Below, one piece after another: positions 22,807 to 32,070 of a stretch of DNA of 64,000 nucleotides (within the stretch, counting starts at the first letter, position 1; each line of letters opens with the position of its first letter). A program made the position numbers and the translations under genes. The DNA lies in contig NZ_JAALBX010000009.1 in the NCBI RefSeq assembly GCF_011077955.1, forward strand, positions 109,832 to 173,831, in the 5' to 3' direction. The notes below the pieces were generated by a model. It ran no database searches, was not told the origin of the DNA, and was given only the letters and a program-made list of their open reading frames with translations. Source of the stretch: Citrobacter freundii. GTDB taxonomy: Bacteria; Pseudomonadota; Gammaproteobacteria; Enterobacterales; Enterobacteriaceae.

Positions 22807-24870
22807 TTATCTTTTCAAGCTTACTTTTTGTGCATCAAGTAAAGAATCAAAAAATATCTTGAAGTTATTAGTCTTCAATTTCCAGTCCCAACTTCTTATC
22901 CGACTTAAATTTTCTTGGGAAAGTTCTTTAGCTATTTTGCCACGTTGCAAATAGAACTCTCGCAATTTTTCAGTTAAAATTTGTAAGTTTCTTTCTGAAA
23001 GTATCCACTTTTTCTGCAGTTCTCCAAACGCATCATTCACAATACCAACGTCTGTGGTGATTACAGGCACACCGCAAGCCATTGATTCAAGGATGGGGTT
23101 TGGGGTACCTTCTATTTTTGAAGGACATACATATAAATCTATTTGATTATAATAATGGACCATTTCCTTATGAAGAATGAACCCTTGTTGACGGTCGGCA
23201 AGGACAAGTTCAATATTAAGACCTTCATTTTGTAATATTTCAACAGCAGGCTTCAATAATGAATGATATCCTTTAAAATCTTCTAATTCTCCCGCCCACT
23301 TTGAATTACCTGCCCATCCAATACGTAAAGACCGTGACTCTAACGCATCAAACCTATCAAGATTTTGTGGATAAAATAATTCTAAATCGACTCCATCTTC
23401 AGCTGTTAACATCGGAGCGGGATAACAATCAATTTTCGAATATATATCAAAAAGTTTAGATGAACTTACTGTATAGGCAGTAATTAATTCATTATAAAAC
23501 CTTTCTCTCAAAGCAATACTTTCTTTCTCGAGAAATAAATGATCATAAACACTACTGGTTATTATTCGGCCATCCAAGAATTTTTCTTTATATTTACTCT
23601 CTCTTAGACCTAAGTTTTTATTATAATTTACATAATAGGAGTCATAAATCATTCTTAATGACTCCCGCCAAAAGAAATGAGTAATATCATAGTCCTTAGT
23701 CATCATAAGAACCTGACTAATGTTAACTATCACTTCAGTTGGAATAATGGTAAAACTAAAGCTATCAGAAAGATTATGTGCAATTTGCCTGGCGATGTTA
23801 GCAAATGCCCAGTTTTCCGCATCAATTATAAGTGCAATTTTAGGTTTGTTAATTATTTCATTTGTGTTAACACTACAATTAGTTGAAAGGTTGCCAGAAG
23901 TTAATGGCATACTTTCAATTTCAAATGTTTTTTGTTTTACTTCAAGCCAACTGTCTACAGGAGCTGACCAAAAAATCATTCCATGTTTTTTTTCTAAGTA
24001 ATCTGCCGATTGCTTAAGGATATCCCTTGTAAATCTCAACTTTTCGTAAGACTTATCTTCCACAGAATCAGGTTTTGGATGGTCGTGAATTAATGAGATT
24101 GCCCCACAAGTACCAATTTTCATTCCGGCCTGGAAAATCCTAATCGATAGATCTATATCTTCGAAGCCAATAAACATATTATTATCATAGCAACCAATGT
24201 TTTTCAGCGTATCAATATTAATGACACTGGCACCACCAAAGAGGAAAGTTGTTAAAAATCCCTCATCATCGTAATGCGTTACTATCTCTTGAGCACATGC
24301 GCTCCCTGCACTAACATGGACAGCATCACTTTGGATGTCTAAAAAAAGATTGCCTCCTTTCGCAAACAATGTGTTTCCGTCCGGTTCAAGCAGAGGCATA
24401 TTGATAAAATGACACCCCATGTGGGAAATATCTTTTTGCAACCGCGGTAGGGGGTTGTTAATAAAATAAATATCGTTATCAAGAAACAAAGCCCATTTAG
24501 TTTTAATATATTTTAATGACTCATTTCTTCCGCCGCTTACCCCAAAATTTTCGCCTAATTCAACAATAGTAATTTTTAATTTATATTTATTTTGCAGTTC
24601 TCGAAGAATCTTCAACTCTTCGCGCGAACTTCCATTGTCTACAATTAAAATTTCGCCTTTAAAATATGGAATGTGGTTAGAAATGGAAGCTACTAATTTT
24701 TCAGTAAGCGCGATGCGATTCATTGACAAGCACGTAATGGTAAGATTGATACCATCATTACCAATATTAGCACCTTCTGAACATGCCGCATCTTGTGCAA
24801 GCAATGCATGCATATCTGAATAGACATAAGGTGTGGTTTTTAATCCAGGAAGATTCAGATTATTAGTCAT
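22807..24870 (-). CDS. Bifunctional glycosyltransferase: N-terminal GT2 plus C-terminal GT4
   Basis: 687 residues, two catalytic modules. The GT2 module (about 45-320) has ITCLSMNRIALTEKLVASI, ILIVDNGSSREE, LGENFGVSGGRNESL and the DxD-type LFLDNDIYF. The GT4/GT-B module (about 345-680) has DAENWAFANIARQIAHNL, THFFWRESL, WAGNSKW, the EX7E motif in EGTPNPILESMACGVPVITTDVGI, and a final helix. The second module is clearly related to the first module of the 29815-32028 protein. It is the last gene of the O-antigen run before gnd; its start lies 2 bp after the methyltransferase stop. The predicted role is adding two different linkages of the O-polysaccharide repeat. Confidence 0.82.
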   Translation of the reverse strand: MTNNLNLPGLKTTPYVYSDMHALLAQDAACSEGANIGNDGINLTITCLSMNRIALTEKLVASISNHIPYFKGEILIVDNGSSREELKILRELQNKYKLKITIVELGENFGVSGGRNESLKYIKTKWALFLDNDIYFINNPLPRLQKDISHMGCHFINMPLLEPDGNTLFAKGGNLFLDIQSDAVHVSAGSACAQEIVTHYDDEGFLTTFLFGGASVINIDTLKNIGCYDNNMFIGFEDIDLSIRIFQAGMKIGTCGAISLIHDHPKPDSVEDKSYEKLRFTRDILKQSADYLEKKHGMIFWSAPVDSWLEVKQKTFEIESMPLTSGNLSTNCSVNTNEIINKPKIALIIDAENWAFANIARQIAHNLSDSFSFTIIPTEVIVNISQVLMMTKDYDITHFFWRESLRMIYDSYYVNYNKNLGLRESKYKEKFLDGRIITSSVYDHLFLEKESIALRERFYNELITAYTVSSSKLFDIYSKIDCYPAPMLTAEDGVDLELFYPQNLDRFDALESRSLRIGWAGNSKWAGELEDFKGYHSLLKPAVEILQNEGLNIELVLADRQQGFILHKEMVHYYNQIDLYVCPSKIEGTPNPILESMACGVPVITTDVGIVNDAFGELQKKWILSERNLQILTEKLREFYLQRGKIAKELSQENLSRIRSWDWKLKTNNFKIFFDSLLDAQKVSLKR

Positions 24871-24872
24871 GG

Positions 24873-25979
24873 TTATTTCCTGAAAAGGCGGATTGAATTT
24901 ATAATAATTCTTTTAAGTGGCTGAGGTATTAATTTCGCTAACTTCATATATCTGTAGTAAGGTACTTCCATTAATGATATTTGAGACAACAACTCGGCGT
25001 TTTTGGTTTGAAGATTATAACACAATGCTATTCTTTCACTTATCTCTGCTCTAACTGCCGCGTTCTCAGCTCGAATTGCCGCAACCATTAGTTTTGAATT
25101 TTTTAGTTGCGAGCTTAATGTGTTAATATCTTCCCGCAAAATATTTAGAGCTTTTTTATTCTCAGCTTGATCATCTCTTAAGGCTTTAATAACGTTATTT
25201 TCTAATTCTTCACTAAGTCTTGAATACGCATCCATATTCAATGGGAAAACACTATTACCGAAGCTTGCTTTAGGCGCATTCCAGAGCCCAACAAAAAAGC
25301 TACAGTTTTTGGCATTGACTGTTTCGAGTTCGCTATTATTAATTAATATAGAGCGGTCTACATTAGCAACCTGCAGCCAAGACGAACCAATATTATGATA
25401 TTGCGTTTGCTCAATAGGAGATGTGGTAAATCCCATTGCTGCACATCCATAAGCCCATTGCGCGTTGTCACCTAATATTGATGTAGTTAGAGCATGGAAC
25501 TCTTCAAAATTATATTTTCTTACGTGATATGGATTTGACTCTTCGTCAGTAGGGTAATACCAGTAATCGTTAGGGCAAGTTACATAATATATCGCATTTT
25601 CTTTTGAAACGCTTTTAATAGCCTTTAAAAAAACTTCCGGCGTATCAATATGCTCTAAAGTCTCAATTGAAACCACAATATCAAACACATCGGAGCCGAA
25701 CATTTCAGAAACAGTGTTCGCATCGCCAGCGATATATTCAGCACCATTAACAACAAATAATTTCTTTGCATGTTTAATTGAATCTTCAGAAATATCAATG
25801 CCTACGACTCGTTTAGCTCCAGCCATCCTCATTAATGCAGAACCGTATCCTTCTCCACACGCTATATCAAGAACAACCTTATCTTTCACTAAATGCAAAA
25901 TATTTGCATACCGAGCGCAATGAATTGCTGACTCTTGTAAAGAATGTGCAGGTTTTTGACTTAAATCTAATCTTTCCAT
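24873..25979 (-). CDS. SAM-dependent methyltransferase with C-terminal coiled coil (O-antigen chain-end candidate)
   Basis: 368 residues. The N-terminal class I methyltransferase (about 15-200) has motif I VVLDIACGEGYG (35-46), an acidic loop GIDISEDSIKHAKK, and FDIVVSIETLEHIDTPE (motif IV region). After a linker comes a long charged helix with heptad character (about 255-340: LENNVIKALRDD, ILREDINTLSSQL, AIRAENAAVRAEI, NLQTKNAELLSQI) and a basic amphipathic end (LKRIIINSIRLFRK). The domain order recalls WbdD of E. coli O9a, whose methyltransferase caps chains and whose coiled coil sets length. There is no kinase domain here. A terminator/ruler role is an inference; an internal repeat-unit O-methyltransferase is the alternative. 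Confidence 0.78.
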   Translation of the reverse strand: MERLDLSQKPAHSLQESAIHCARYANILHLVKDKVVLDIACGEGYGSALMRMAGAKRVVGIDISEDSIKHAKKLFVVNGAEYIAGDANTVSEMFGSDVFDIVVSIETLEHIDTPEVFLKAIKSVSKENAIYYVTCPNDYWYYPTDEESNPYHVRKYNFEEFHALTTSILGDNAQWAYGCAAMGFTTSPIEQTQYHNIGSSWLQVANVDRSILINNSELETVNAKNCSFFVGLWNAPKASFGNSVFPLNMDAYSRLSEELENNVIKALRDDQAENKKALNILREDINTLSSQLKNSKLMVAAIRAENAAVRAEISERIALCYNLQTKNAELLSQISLMEVPYYRYMKLAKLIPQPLKRIIINSIRLFRK

Positions 25980-26039
25980 AAAAAATCCTATGGCATATAT
26001 AATTTTTGGATGAAATTAAAAAACAACCATTCAAAGTAG

Positions 26040-27176
26040 TTAAGATTCTTTTTGTAGGTGTAGAATCTTCATAAGCTTCATATTAACTACTACTGAGTCA
26101 AACTGATTTTGAGCAATATGATGGCTTGCTTCACCCATAGTTGTAATTAATTCAGGATGCATAAGAAAACGAAACATCTTTTCTGCTAATGCTGAAGGTG
26201 AACGCGGCTCAACCAAAAAGCCGTTCAGCCCATCTTGTACGGTTTCCCTGCACCCTGGCACATCACTGGTTATTACCGCACGTCCGATGGCCATAGCTTC
26301 CTGGGTACTGCGCGGGAAGCCCTCTCGCCATGACGGGAGCACAAATACACTGGCTTTTGCTAACCAATCCTGGACATTATTAACGTGTCCTGGAAGCTCG
26401 ATAATATTATTACATTTAAGTTCATTGAAGCGGTCAATTGTTAAGCTTCCTGGATTTTGTAAGTCAAGATGACCTAACATGCAAAATTTTGCTTCCGGAA
26501 ATTTGTCCTTAACAATTCGTGCCGCTTCTATAAATTCGTACACACCTTTTTCTTCAAGGAACCGTGCCACAAATATAAAAGTTATTGGATCGATGGGGGG
26601 CGGGCAGTAAGGATAATCAGAGATATTTAATCCTATTCCGCCTAGTATATGGACATCCTTGACATATATTTTTTCATCTACTAATAGATCTTTTTTGTCA
26701 TCCGCATTAAGTAAAATCAAGCTATCTACGTATTTGAAACTTATTTTATACAATAGAATCAGGATTTTTTTTAATAATTTTGTTCGAAAAGAAACTTTCC
26801 GACCTGACTGAGTAAAGAAGAAGCCCAACCCTTCTAACATTGCATAGCGTTTTTTTATTTTTGCTAATTTAGCTGCCAGCGTTCCAAATATTGCGGGTTT
26901 TGAAAAATAGGAAAATGCCACATCTGGTTGCAATGCTTTTAATAATTTATAAAGCTTATAGGTGTTTATTACATCTGAAATGGGATTAAGCCCTGTACGG
27001 CTAAATTCATAACGCACAGGAATAGCGCCAAATGACTTCACCTTTTCTTCAGTCATCTCATCATAATCTACTGCAAAAGCATAAATAACATGACCGTTTT
27101 TATGTAATAAGTGGATAAGTTCTTTTCTAAATTGAATAAGGCTTTCTGCAGTCGTACCGATCAATGCTATTTTCAT
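26040..27176 (-). CDS. GT4 glycosyltransferase
   Basis: 378 residues, GT-B fold. Seen: MKIALIGTTAESLIQFRKELI at the N-terminus, FSYFSKPAIFGTLAAKLAKIKKRYAMLEGLG (as in PglA/CapM-like galactosaminyl/galactosyl transferases), FIFVARFLEEKGVYEFIEAA, and EX7E in REGFPRSTQEAMAIGRAVITSDVPG. The start is set at the ATG at 27176, just inside the stop region of the upstream gene. The upstream extension of 17 codons overlaps that gene and lacks family similarity. Probable cytoplasmic O-antigen transferase; donor and acceptor are unknown. Confidence 0.82.
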   Translation of the reverse strand: MKIALIGTTAESLIQFRKELIHLLHKNGHVIYAFAVDYDEMTEEKVKSFGAIPVRYEFSRTGLNPISDVINTYKLYKLLKALQPDVAFSYFSKPAIFGTLAAKLAKIKKRYAMLEGLGFFFTQSGRKVSFRTKLLKKILILLYKISFKYVDSLILLNADDKKDLLVDEKIYVKDVHILGGIGLNISDYPYCPPPIDPITFIFVARFLEEKGVYEFIEAARIVKDKFPEAKFCMLGHLDLQNPGSLTIDRFNELKCNNIIELPGHVNNVQDWLAKASVFVLPSWREGFPRSTQEAMAIGRAVITSDVPGCRETVQDGLNGFLVEPRSPSALAEKMFRFLMHPELITTMGEASHHIAQNQFDSVVVNMKLMKILHLQKES

Positions 27177-27178
27177 GA

Positions 27179-28261
27179 TTATTTGTAACTTCTTTTTTTC
27201 TGCAATGCTTGATAGAGATCTTCCCATGTAGTAACGATTTTATGAATCGAAAATAGGTTTATTATTCTTGAGCGAGCCTTTTTCCCATTAATGACACGAA
27301 TTTCATATTTTGTTTGTTCTACGGTTAGCATAGCGTCTGCCAGTTCGCGCACATTATTAGTTGGAATCTGTTTACCGATGCTTTCATCATCACCCAGGAT
27401 TTCACTGGGGCCACCGCACCGAGTTGAGACTACAGGTAAACCGCATGCCATTGCTTCAGCGACAACAAGAGCGAATCCCTCATAGTCGGAAGTCAGCACA
27501 AAGCCATCAGCATGTTGATAGTCATACACAACATCATCTTTTTTTCCGCAAAGAGTGACGCGTTCTGTTAATCCATGACTATCAATATAGTTTTGAAGAC
27601 TTTCTCTTTGATTTCCCTCTCCGATAATAAGAAGTTCACTATCGGGCAACTCTTCCATTGCTTTAAGTAAAATAGAATGATTTTTTACGTCAACCAATCT
27701 ACCGACAGCAACCCATCGGAATTTTTTATTTTTATCTCTCTCAAGGGGCGTAAAATGTTCTGTATCGACGCAATTATAAACAGTGAGCGTTTTATTCTCT
27801 GGAAATACTTTATCATTAACAAAACGAGATCGTGCCGCATTGCTTACCACAGTATTCATATCAGAAAAATGATTTGTCAGCCGGTATGCCCAATCCCGTA
27901 ACCGCCCCCCTTCTCGAACGCTATGGGCAGTACAGATTAAAGGGGTATTGCCAATAAATGGCCGGATCAATCTGACAAGAATATTGGCATGAAACATATG
28001 ACCATGAATAATATCGGGAGAATGTGCCTTTATACATTTAACTAATTTAATGGCTGCGAGAGGAAGTGACAACTTTGTGGTCATTTCTAGTGAAATGACC
28101 GGAATTTCATGATTTATCAATGGCAAAGTTAAGTCTACAGGTGGCGTAAGTGAAATAAGCCTTACATCATGTCCACGTCTTTTGAGCTCCAGAAGCAAGC
28201 TAACTACTTGCGTCTCTGCCCCGCCGGTATCCATTCCAGTTATGACATAATCAATTTTCAC
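27179..28261 (-). CDS. GT4 glycosyltransferase
   Basis: 360 residues, GT-B fold. Seen: the N-terminal glycine loop ITGMDTGGAETQVVSLLLELKRRGH, DIIHGHMFHANILVRL, CTAHSVREGG, the C-terminal domain start FRWVAVGRLVDVKNHSILLKA, and EX7E in YEGFALVVAEAMACGLPVVSTRCGGPSEIL. This pattern is common in galactosyl/N-acetylhexosaminyl transferases of capsule and O-antigen clusters. It lies 18 bp downstream of wzt and overlaps, or nearly overlaps, the next GT4 start. Sugar specificity cannot be assigned. Confidence 0.84.
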   Translation of the reverse strand: MKIDYVITGMDTGGAETQVVSLLLELKRRGHDVRLISLTPPVDLTLPLINHEIPVISLEMTTKLSLPLAAIKLVKCIKAHSPDIIHGHMFHANILVRLIRPFIGNTPLICTAHSVREGGRLRDWAYRLTNHFSDMNTVVSNAARSRFVNDKVFPENKTLTVYNCVDTEHFTPLERDKNKKFRWVAVGRLVDVKNHSILLKAMEELPDSELLIIGEGNQRESLQNYIDSHGLTERVTLCGKKDDVVYDYQHADGFVLTSDYEGFALVVAEAMACGLPVVSTRCGGPSEILGDDESIGKQIPTNNVRELADAMLTVEQTKYEIRVINGKKARSRIINLFSIHKIVTTWEDLYQALQKKRSYK

Positions 28262-28279
28262 TCAAACCACCTGATAGCA

Positions 28280-29032
28280 TCAAACAACACTTTCCATATA
28301 TTTACTCATTACAAGCTCAGGCTCCCCAATCATTTTTGGTTTACCCCCTTCGAGCCACAGTACTTTGTTACAGGTGTTTAGGATTACATTGTTATCATGA
28401 GAGGAGAGCACCACGACTTTTGCCCGGCCTTGTAGCTCCTCAAACCGTTTCTTCGCTTTGTTAAGAAAAGAAGCGTCACCGGTGCCAATGATTTCATCAA
28501 GTAAAAGAACATCAGGGTCAACAGAAGTTGAAACGGCAAATGCAAGTCTTACGCGCATCCCAGTGGAGTACACGCGTATAGGCAAATTGAGATAATCACC
28601 TAATTCAGTAAAGGTAGCAATTTCGTCAATTTTTGATTCAATTTCAGCGTTCGACATGCCCAGCAGCAAGCCGCGCAATTTAATATTTTGATAGCCTGTT
28701 GAGTCATCATCCATCCCTAACGCGATATCCAGTAAAGGAACAATTTTACCATGTCTTTGGATAGAACCTGATGTTGGCTCATAAATACCAGCCAAAAGTT
28801 TTAATAGCGTTGATTTACCGGCGCCGTTATTACCAATTAAACCTAATTTATCCCCTTCCTTAAGACTGAAAGACAAACCATCTAATGATTTAACGGTAAC
28901 GGTACTGCTTTCTTTCTTTGAAGAAATTACACCGCGCGTAAGGTTTGCCACTTGTGCTTTGAAAGAGCGGCTTTTAGCATCATAAACAGGAAATTCAACA
29001 CCAACATCTTTTAAATCAATCAAATGAGTCAT
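28280..29032 (-). CDS. wzt: O-antigen ABC exporter ATP-binding protein Wzt (short form)
   Basis: ATPase that drives export of finished Und-PP-linked O-polysaccharide through Wzm. 250 residues. Seen: Walker A GNNGAGKS (67-74), GIYEPTSGSI, an ABC signature variant YSTGMRVRLAFA, and Walker B DVLLLDEIIGTGD with an H-loop in VVLSSHDNN. The protein ends right after the nucleotide-binding domain. It has no C-terminal carbohydrate-recognition domain such as the one E. coli O9a Wzt uses to bind the capped chain end. Short forms occur in Klebsiella O2a-type systems. It starts 6 bp after the wzm stop. Confidence 0.92.
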   Translation of the reverse strand: MTHLIDLKDVGVEFPVYDAKSRSFKAQVANLTRGVISSKKESSTVTVKSLDGLSFSLKEGDKLGLIGNNGAGKSTLLKLLAGIYEPTSGSIQRHGKIVPLLDIALGMDDDSTGYQNIKLRGLLLGMSNAEIESKIDEIATFTELGDYLNLPIRVYSTGMRVRLAFAVSTSVDPDVLLLDEIIGTGDASFLNKAKKRFEELQGRAKVVVLSSHDNNVILNTCNKVLWLEGGKPKMIGEPELVMSKYMESVV

Positions 29033-29038
29033 ATTAAA

Positions 29039-29818
29039 CTATACCCAATACGCAATACGGTTTTTGCATTTGGCAAAAGTAATTAATGCCACAACAACAC
29101 CAACACAAGCCAGAATAATGGAATTGTAATAGCAATATAATGCAGGCACTTTCCCAACTAGCGGAGAACGTATAATCTCAATGAACCACGCAAAGGGATT
29201 GAGTTGTAGCAAAAGGCTATATTTTGCAAGCATTGTGCCAGAAAACAGAATGGGTGTTATATAGAAAACAACCTGCATAAAGCTCATCACCATCTGCGGG
29301 AAATCTCTGAACCTCACAGAAATCACAGCAAAAAGTGTTGCTATCCATAACAGATTAATCAAAACAATAGCAAATCCTAACAAAAAGAGCGGGAACGTTT
29401 TTAATGAAAACATATTAAAAATCAGTAACACACCCACGACGATAACAATATTATGACAAAGCATCATAAAGTTACGCCACAGCATTTGCATAATATAAAT
29501 AAATTTGTTTGTTGGTAATTGACTAATAAATGAACTTGATGAGATGAACGTTACGCAGCCTTCATTAATGACGCCACTTATAAAGTTCCAGAATACTAAA
29601 CCAACCGCAAGCATCGGTAAATATTCTTTCACCTCAAGTTTAAATAACTCTCCATATATTACCCCAAGCGCAATAATAAGCACTGCCATACTTAGCGTAA
29701 TCCAGAAGGGACCAACTATCGATCGTTTATATCGTTGCCGAAGCTCCAACCACCCCAGGGTTGTCCAAAGATGCCAGGCTTTGACCGATAAAAATATATC
29801 ATTTAAAGATTCTTTCAT
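29039..29818 (-). CDS. wzm: O-antigen ABC exporter permease Wzm
   Basis: ABC-2 type membrane component, 259 residues, six predicted helices. Seen: TLGWLELRQRYKRSIVGPFWITLSMAVLIIALGVIYGELF, the hallmark interface helix plus TM1 of the Wzm/KpsM family, a mid-protein VRFRDFPQMVMSFMQVVFYITPILF, and LNPFAWFIEIIRSPLVG near the C-terminus. The start overlaps the upstream glycosyltransferase stop by 4 bp (ATGA). With wzt it defines this locus as ABC-transporter-dependent, consistent with the lack of wzx, wzy and wzz. Confidence 0.92.
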   Translation of the reverse strand: MKESLNDIFLSVKAWHLWTTLGWLELRQRYKRSIVGPFWITLSMAVLIIALGVIYGELFKLEVKEYLPMLAVGLVFWNFISGVINEGCVTFISSSSFISQLPTNKFIYIMQMLWRNFMMLCHNIVIVVGVLLIFNMFSLKTFPLFLLGFAIVLINLLWIATLFAVISVRFRDFPQMVMSFMQVVFYITPILFSGTMLAKYSLLLQLNPFAWFIEIIRSPLVGKVPALYCYYNSIILACVGVVVALITFAKCKNRIAYWV

Positions 29819-32028
29819 TGCTTCAACTCTTTATACAACTGTTTTTTTATTTGATCTAGTTTACGATTATAATCAGAAACAAAAATTTCCAGTAAATTCT
29901 TTATCTCGTTATAATTATCGCGCACTAAAATTAAACGGTTTCTAATAGAAGTTGGATTATCAACTTCTTTTTCCACCAAATACGATTCAAGTTCAGGAAA
30001 ACCTTTATAAATATTCCCTGCCGGACCAACAATACAGGGCGTACCTACGCTGGCTGCCTCAAGAGCAATCATTGGAGAACATTCTGTGTTTGTTACATAC
30101 GAAACCACATGTAACTTGGCTAGCAACCGGATGAACCTCTGATTATTTAGGTTTTCTGCTAATGTCGTGAGTTTTATATTTTCTGCAACCCACGAGACAT
30201 TTTTTTCTATATGTAGGTTAGTGACTAATTCACTGCCGCTTAAGGAGCCGATAGCCAGCAACTGAGGGAAAGGATTTTTATACCAGCTAAACATGGCGGC
30301 AAACAAACCAATTCGGAAGTTACTTTCTTGCGGCGCAGTTAACGAATTAGTGACATCACTAGAAACAACATAATTTGATACCGAAAACGCTTTAATATTG
30401 AAAGCATTAAGGGTGACATCTAAATCTGGCTTAAACGAGATAACACCATCAATCGTCTTGGCATGGTAAAGTTCAAGCCAGCCCTCAAACGTCGTGTATT
30501 GCGAACCATCAACCCACTGTGCTGGCGAGCCGTGCCAGGCAAAATAAATCTTTATAGCCGGGTTAGCTACTTTTAAACGACGAGCAAGCTCCATTTGAAT
30601 TTGAGTTCCGCCGCTCATAATCACACTCTTGAGCGTAGGTGACTGACTTAATAGCTCGCAAAGACGGTTGAGATAAACGTGGCTGTTAACCTGCGGAAAC
30701 TCATGTGAGTAATAGGGATATTGTAAGCTATCTTCTTTGAAAAAACTTGCTGTAGAGGTTGCTACGCCTGACCAATATGCAGAGTAAAACGCAATGACCT
30801 CTTTGCCAGCAATCGCATTCTGATAAAATGGTTCAAGTAATTCGTAATCCACCTCATTTGATACTCTGCCTACCATCTTTTGGTAAATTTTTCGCAGCAA
30901 AGTATATTGCTTTAGGGTATCCATGAGATTTAACCGAAGCGCTATTCTGCTCAGATTAAATATTAATATAGAAACGATACGTTGAGATAATGAAGGTGAC
31001 TTAGCTTTTTGCAAATAGGTTTCTTTGAACTGATTAACAGGCTTTGCTGTTATAGCATTAAAAAATTCAGCCCATCTATCATAAATATGAGTTACTTCAG
31101 AATAAGTATTTTTAAAGGCTTGTTGATTTTGTTTTTTTAACTCATTAATTTCTTGTCTATTATCTAATAGGGATTTCAAAGAATTATAAAAACAATCTGC
31201 TTCTCTTGCCACAATATACTTTTGTTGCGATTCTGGCAGTATATCTTTTGCAATACCCACGTCAGTTGTCACAATCGCACAACCATTTGCCATCGCTTCG
31301 ATAAGTGGCAATGGCGTACCTTCGTTTTCTGAACTAACAAGTAAGATATCTGCTTTCGCCAGTGTTTGCAGAATTTCTGAATGTTCAAATTTGTTTTTTG
31401 AACTATCAAATTCTATATAGTTGAAGTTATACCCTTCAATCTTTAATTTATTTAAAGCCGGGAGAAGGACCGAGTTCAACCCTTTATAGTCCTTATAACC
31501 CAGGTACTCGCCCCACTTACTATTTCCAACCCAAACGATAGTGACGTCACTATTATGTTCTTCAAGACTATTATCAAGGATATTTATTGCGGGATAGTCA
31601 TAAATGACACTATGGGGGGCCGGGAAATCGGTTTGCTCCGTATACAACTTTTCTAATTTTTTTGACGTTACAAAGTATCCGTCAACAAAATTCATTAAAT
31701 TGATACGTTTTTCATAATTGACAATGTCTTCATTCGTAAACAAATGATCTGGAATATGGGTTGTAATGACGTTGTCTATGAAAAGATTTCTATACTCAGA
31801 ATGTTGCTGAGTGTAATTCAGAGCTTCCAGGAGATAGTCTCGCCAGAAAAAGTGAATGATAACCTTTTCTGTAATGCGTTGTTGAAGATTTTTTAAAAAA
31901 TCCCCTGTTGAATGATAATCACTCGTGCATATAATGCTTACATTATATCCTTTTAATCCTGCCTTGATATTTTGGGCAATTTTTCCAAATGCCCAATCCA
32001 TTCTATCAACTACAAAATATAAGTTCAT
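29815..32028 (-). CDS. Double GT-B glycosyltransferase
   Basis: 737 residues with two GT-B modules. Module 1 (about 1-335): VDRMDWAFGKIAQNIKAGL, IIHFFWRDYL, TTHIPDHLF, WVGNSKWGEY, KDYKGLNSVLLPAL, and EX7E in EGTPLPLIEAMANGCAIVTTDVGIAKD. Module 2 (about 395-737): EVIAFYSAYWSGVATSTASFF, IYFAWHGSPAQW, RIGLFAAMFSWYKNP, and EX7E in TECSPMIALEAASVGTPCIVGPAG, with a lysine-rich C-terminal helix. Module 1 is homologous to the C-terminal module of the 22807-24870 product. It is probably a polymerising enzyme making two linkages of the repeat. It is the second gene after the JUMPstart, following galE. Confidence 0.8.
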   Translation of the reverse strand: MNLYFVVDRMDWAFGKIAQNIKAGLKGYNVSIICTSDYHSTGDFLKNLQQRITEKVIIHFFWRDYLLEALNYTQQHSEYRNLFIDNVITTHIPDHLFTNEDIVNYEKRINLMNFVDGYFVTSKKLEKLYTEQTDFPAPHSVIYDYPAINILDNSLEEHNSDVTIVWVGNSKWGEYLGYKDYKGLNSVLLPALNKLKIEGYNFNYIEFDSSKNKFEHSEILQTLAKADILLVSSENEGTPLPLIEAMANGCAIVTTDVGIAKDILPESQQKYIVAREADCFYNSLKSLLDNRQEINELKKQNQQAFKNTYSEVTHIYDRWAEFFNAITAKPVNQFKETYLQKAKSPSLSQRIVSILIFNLSRIALRLNLMDTLKQYTLLRKIYQKMVGRVSNEVDYELLEPFYQNAIAGKEVIAFYSAYWSGVATSTASFFKEDSLQYPYYSHEFPQVNSHVYLNRLCELLSQSPTLKSVIMSGGTQIQMELARRLKVANPAIKIYFAWHGSPAQWVDGSQYTTFEGWLELYHAKTIDGVISFKPDLDVTLNAFNIKAFSVSNYVVSSDVTNSLTAPQESNFRIGLFAAMFSWYKNPFPQLLAIGSLSGSELVTNLHIEKNVSWVAENIKLTTLAENLNNQRFIRLLAKLHVVSYVTNTECSPMIALEAASVGTPCIVGPAGNIYKGFPELESYLVEKEVDNPTSIRNRLILVRDNYNEIKNLLEIFVSDYNRKLDQIKKQLYKELKQ

Positions 32029-32070
32029 TTAATGCCATCTTAAAAAATTTACTAAGATATCAACATTCAT

